From contig NZ_CP047189.1 in the NCBI RefSeq assembly GCF_030440575.1, positions 1,612,001-1,676,000 of the forward strand: DNA of 64,000 nucleotides, in the 5' to 3' direction. The DNA comes from Corynebacterium ciconiae DSM 44920. Lineage in GTDB: Bacteria; Actinomycetota; Actinomycetes; Mycobacteriales; Mycobacteriaceae. How positions within the stretch are numbered: position 1 is the first letter of the stretch; every line of letters begins with the position of its first letter. A program made the translations under genes and the position numbers. This document shows, one piece after another, positions 63,192-64,000 of the stretch. The notes beneath the pieces were generated by a model. That model made no database searches, was not told where the DNA came from, and saw only the letters and a program-made list of their open reading frames with translations.

Positions 63192-64000
63192 ATGAGCTCT
63201 CCTATGTATTCCCGCCCCGCCCCGCTGCAGACCATGGCGGACGGCACGATCAAGCAGATCAATCCGTTCTCCGGCACGGAGGTGTGGACGGTGCCGGGCC
63301 GTGGCAATCGACCGCTGTCGGTGCCCACGGTTGATCCCGCCCCGCTGCGTCCGGAGGATCGGGATTCCTCGTGCGCCTTTGGGGCGGCGCGCCAGCTGGA
63401 CACCCCGCCAGAGAAGTCCCGCATTGTGCGCACGGCTCAGGGGTGGGAGATCAAGCGCGGGCTGCTACCGAGTGAGCTGGATGATGATTATGCGTTTCGC
63501 CGCGTGCCGAATCTCTTCGAGATTTTGTCCTTTGATTATTGGCAGGCCAATTATGACCTCGCTATTGATGAGGACATCTCGCAGCGCATGCACACCTATC
63601 TCGCCGATCCAGCCGGGCGCGAGCATGTGCTCAACATCGTGCGCACTCGGCTGCGCGCCTCCGGCATTCCGGAAGCGGAGGTTATGGCCACCACCGAGGA
63701 GGACCTGCTGGCTAAAGCACCCGGCTATTTTGCTGGTGGGCACGATGTGATCATTGGCCGCCGCCACTTCACCGAGGATGCCACTGACACCTCGCAGTTG
63801 GCCTCGTCTGGCACTCTCAGCGTGGACGAGCACCGCGCTTTCATTCGTTTCACCGTGGACTCGATGGAGGATCTCTACCGGCATAATCGCTACGCCCCCT
63901 ATGTGGCGGTGTTCCAGAACTGGTTGAAGCCGGCGGGAGCCTCCTTCGATCACCTGCATAAGCAGCTGGTAGCCATCGATGATCGCGGCGTACAGGCCGA
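63192..64000 (+). CDS. DUF4921 family protein with a HIT/GalT-like motif (3' truncated by the window edge)
   Basis: The frame is open from the ATG at 63192 to the window end (269 codons). The N-terminal part has IKQINPFSGTEVWTVPGRGNRP and the block FEILSFDYWQANYDL. Near the end is ASFDHLHKQLVAIDD, an H-x-H-x-Q motif like that of galactose-1-phosphate uridylyltransferase and other HIT-superfamily nucleotidyl enzymes. This matches the DUF4921 family of actinobacteria as I remember it; its substrate is unknown. TACGCT ends 7 nt before the ATG, suggesting a leaderless start. It is divergent from the 133-residue orphan. Confidence 0.78.
   Translation, partial: MSSPMYSRPAPLQTMADGTIKQINPFSGTEVWTVPGRGNRPLSVPTVDPAPLRPEDRDSSCAFGAARQLDTPPEKSRIVRTAQGWEIKRGLLPSELDDDYAFRRVPNLFEILSFDYWQANYDLAIDEDISQRMHTYLADPAGREHVLNIVRTRLRASGIPEAEVMATTEEDLLAKAPGYFAGGHDVIIGRRHFTEDATDTSQLASSGTLSVDEHRAFIRFTVDSMEDLYRHNRYAPYVAVFQNWLKPAGASFDHLHKQLVAIDDRGVQA

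Overview
The window is a GC-rich actinobacterial chromosome segment, almost certainly from a Corynebacterium. The gene order map, ispG-rip1-dxr, cdsA-frr-pyrH-tsf-rpsB, xerC-dprA-yifB, rnhB-lepB-rplS, trmD-rimM-rpsP, ffh-glnD-glnK-amtB-ftsY, smc-acyP, mutM-rnc-DUF177-sepIVA is the corynebacterial/mycobacterial core backbone. The operator in front of amtB fits the corynebacterial AmtR box as I remember it. The species cannot be told from the sequence alone. I found no tRNA, rRNA, insertion sequence, phage gene or CRISPR array. LAYOUT: 1-9.3 kb holds the end of a membrane protein, cobQ, map, ispG, the site-2 protease rip1, dxr, a DUF2631 membrane protein, rlmN and a LapA-domain protein. 9.4-16.7 kb holds a DHA2-type exporter, cdsA, frr, pyrH, tsf, rpsB and a secreted M23-like protein. 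16.7-23.5 kb holds xerC, dprA, yifB, yraN, a DUF2469 gene, rnhB, lepB and rplS. 23.7-27.6 kb is a plus-strand group: a DUF1648 membrane protein, a TPP riboswitch and thiE-thiO-thiS-thiG. 27.6-34.8 kb holds tex, a small orphan, a BetT-type choline transporter, trmD, rimM and rpsP. 35.2-37.4 kb is a single plus-strand acyltransferase/SGNH gene. 37.4-52.4 kb holds ffh, glnD, glnK, amtB, ftsY, a 1170-residue protein I do not recognise, and smc. 52.5-64 kb holds acyP, an alanine/glycine symporter, mutM, rnc, a DUF177 gene, sepIVA-like, gdhA, a secreted lipase, glycerate kinase, two orphans and the start of a HIT-like DUF4921 gene. About four fifths of the genes are on the minus strand. HOW THE GENES WORK TOGETHER: translation and secretion genes dominate (rpsB, tsf, frr, rpsP, rimM, trmD, rplS, rlmN, ffh, ftsY, lepB). 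A nitrogen module (amtB-glnK-glnD, with gdhA about 14 kb away) sits under a perfect inverted pair of AmtR-type operators. The thiamin genes sit under a TPP riboswitch whose 3' strand carries the thiE ribosome binding site. MOST INTERESTING: no obvious new multi-gene system is present. The signals worth following are a 13-bp motif (GCTTATCGACGCC) present six times, the large unrecognised protein between ftsY and smc, an M23-family protein whose expected zinc-binding histidine is glutamine, the missing thiF and khpA genes, and an 86-bp duplication in the FtsY linker.
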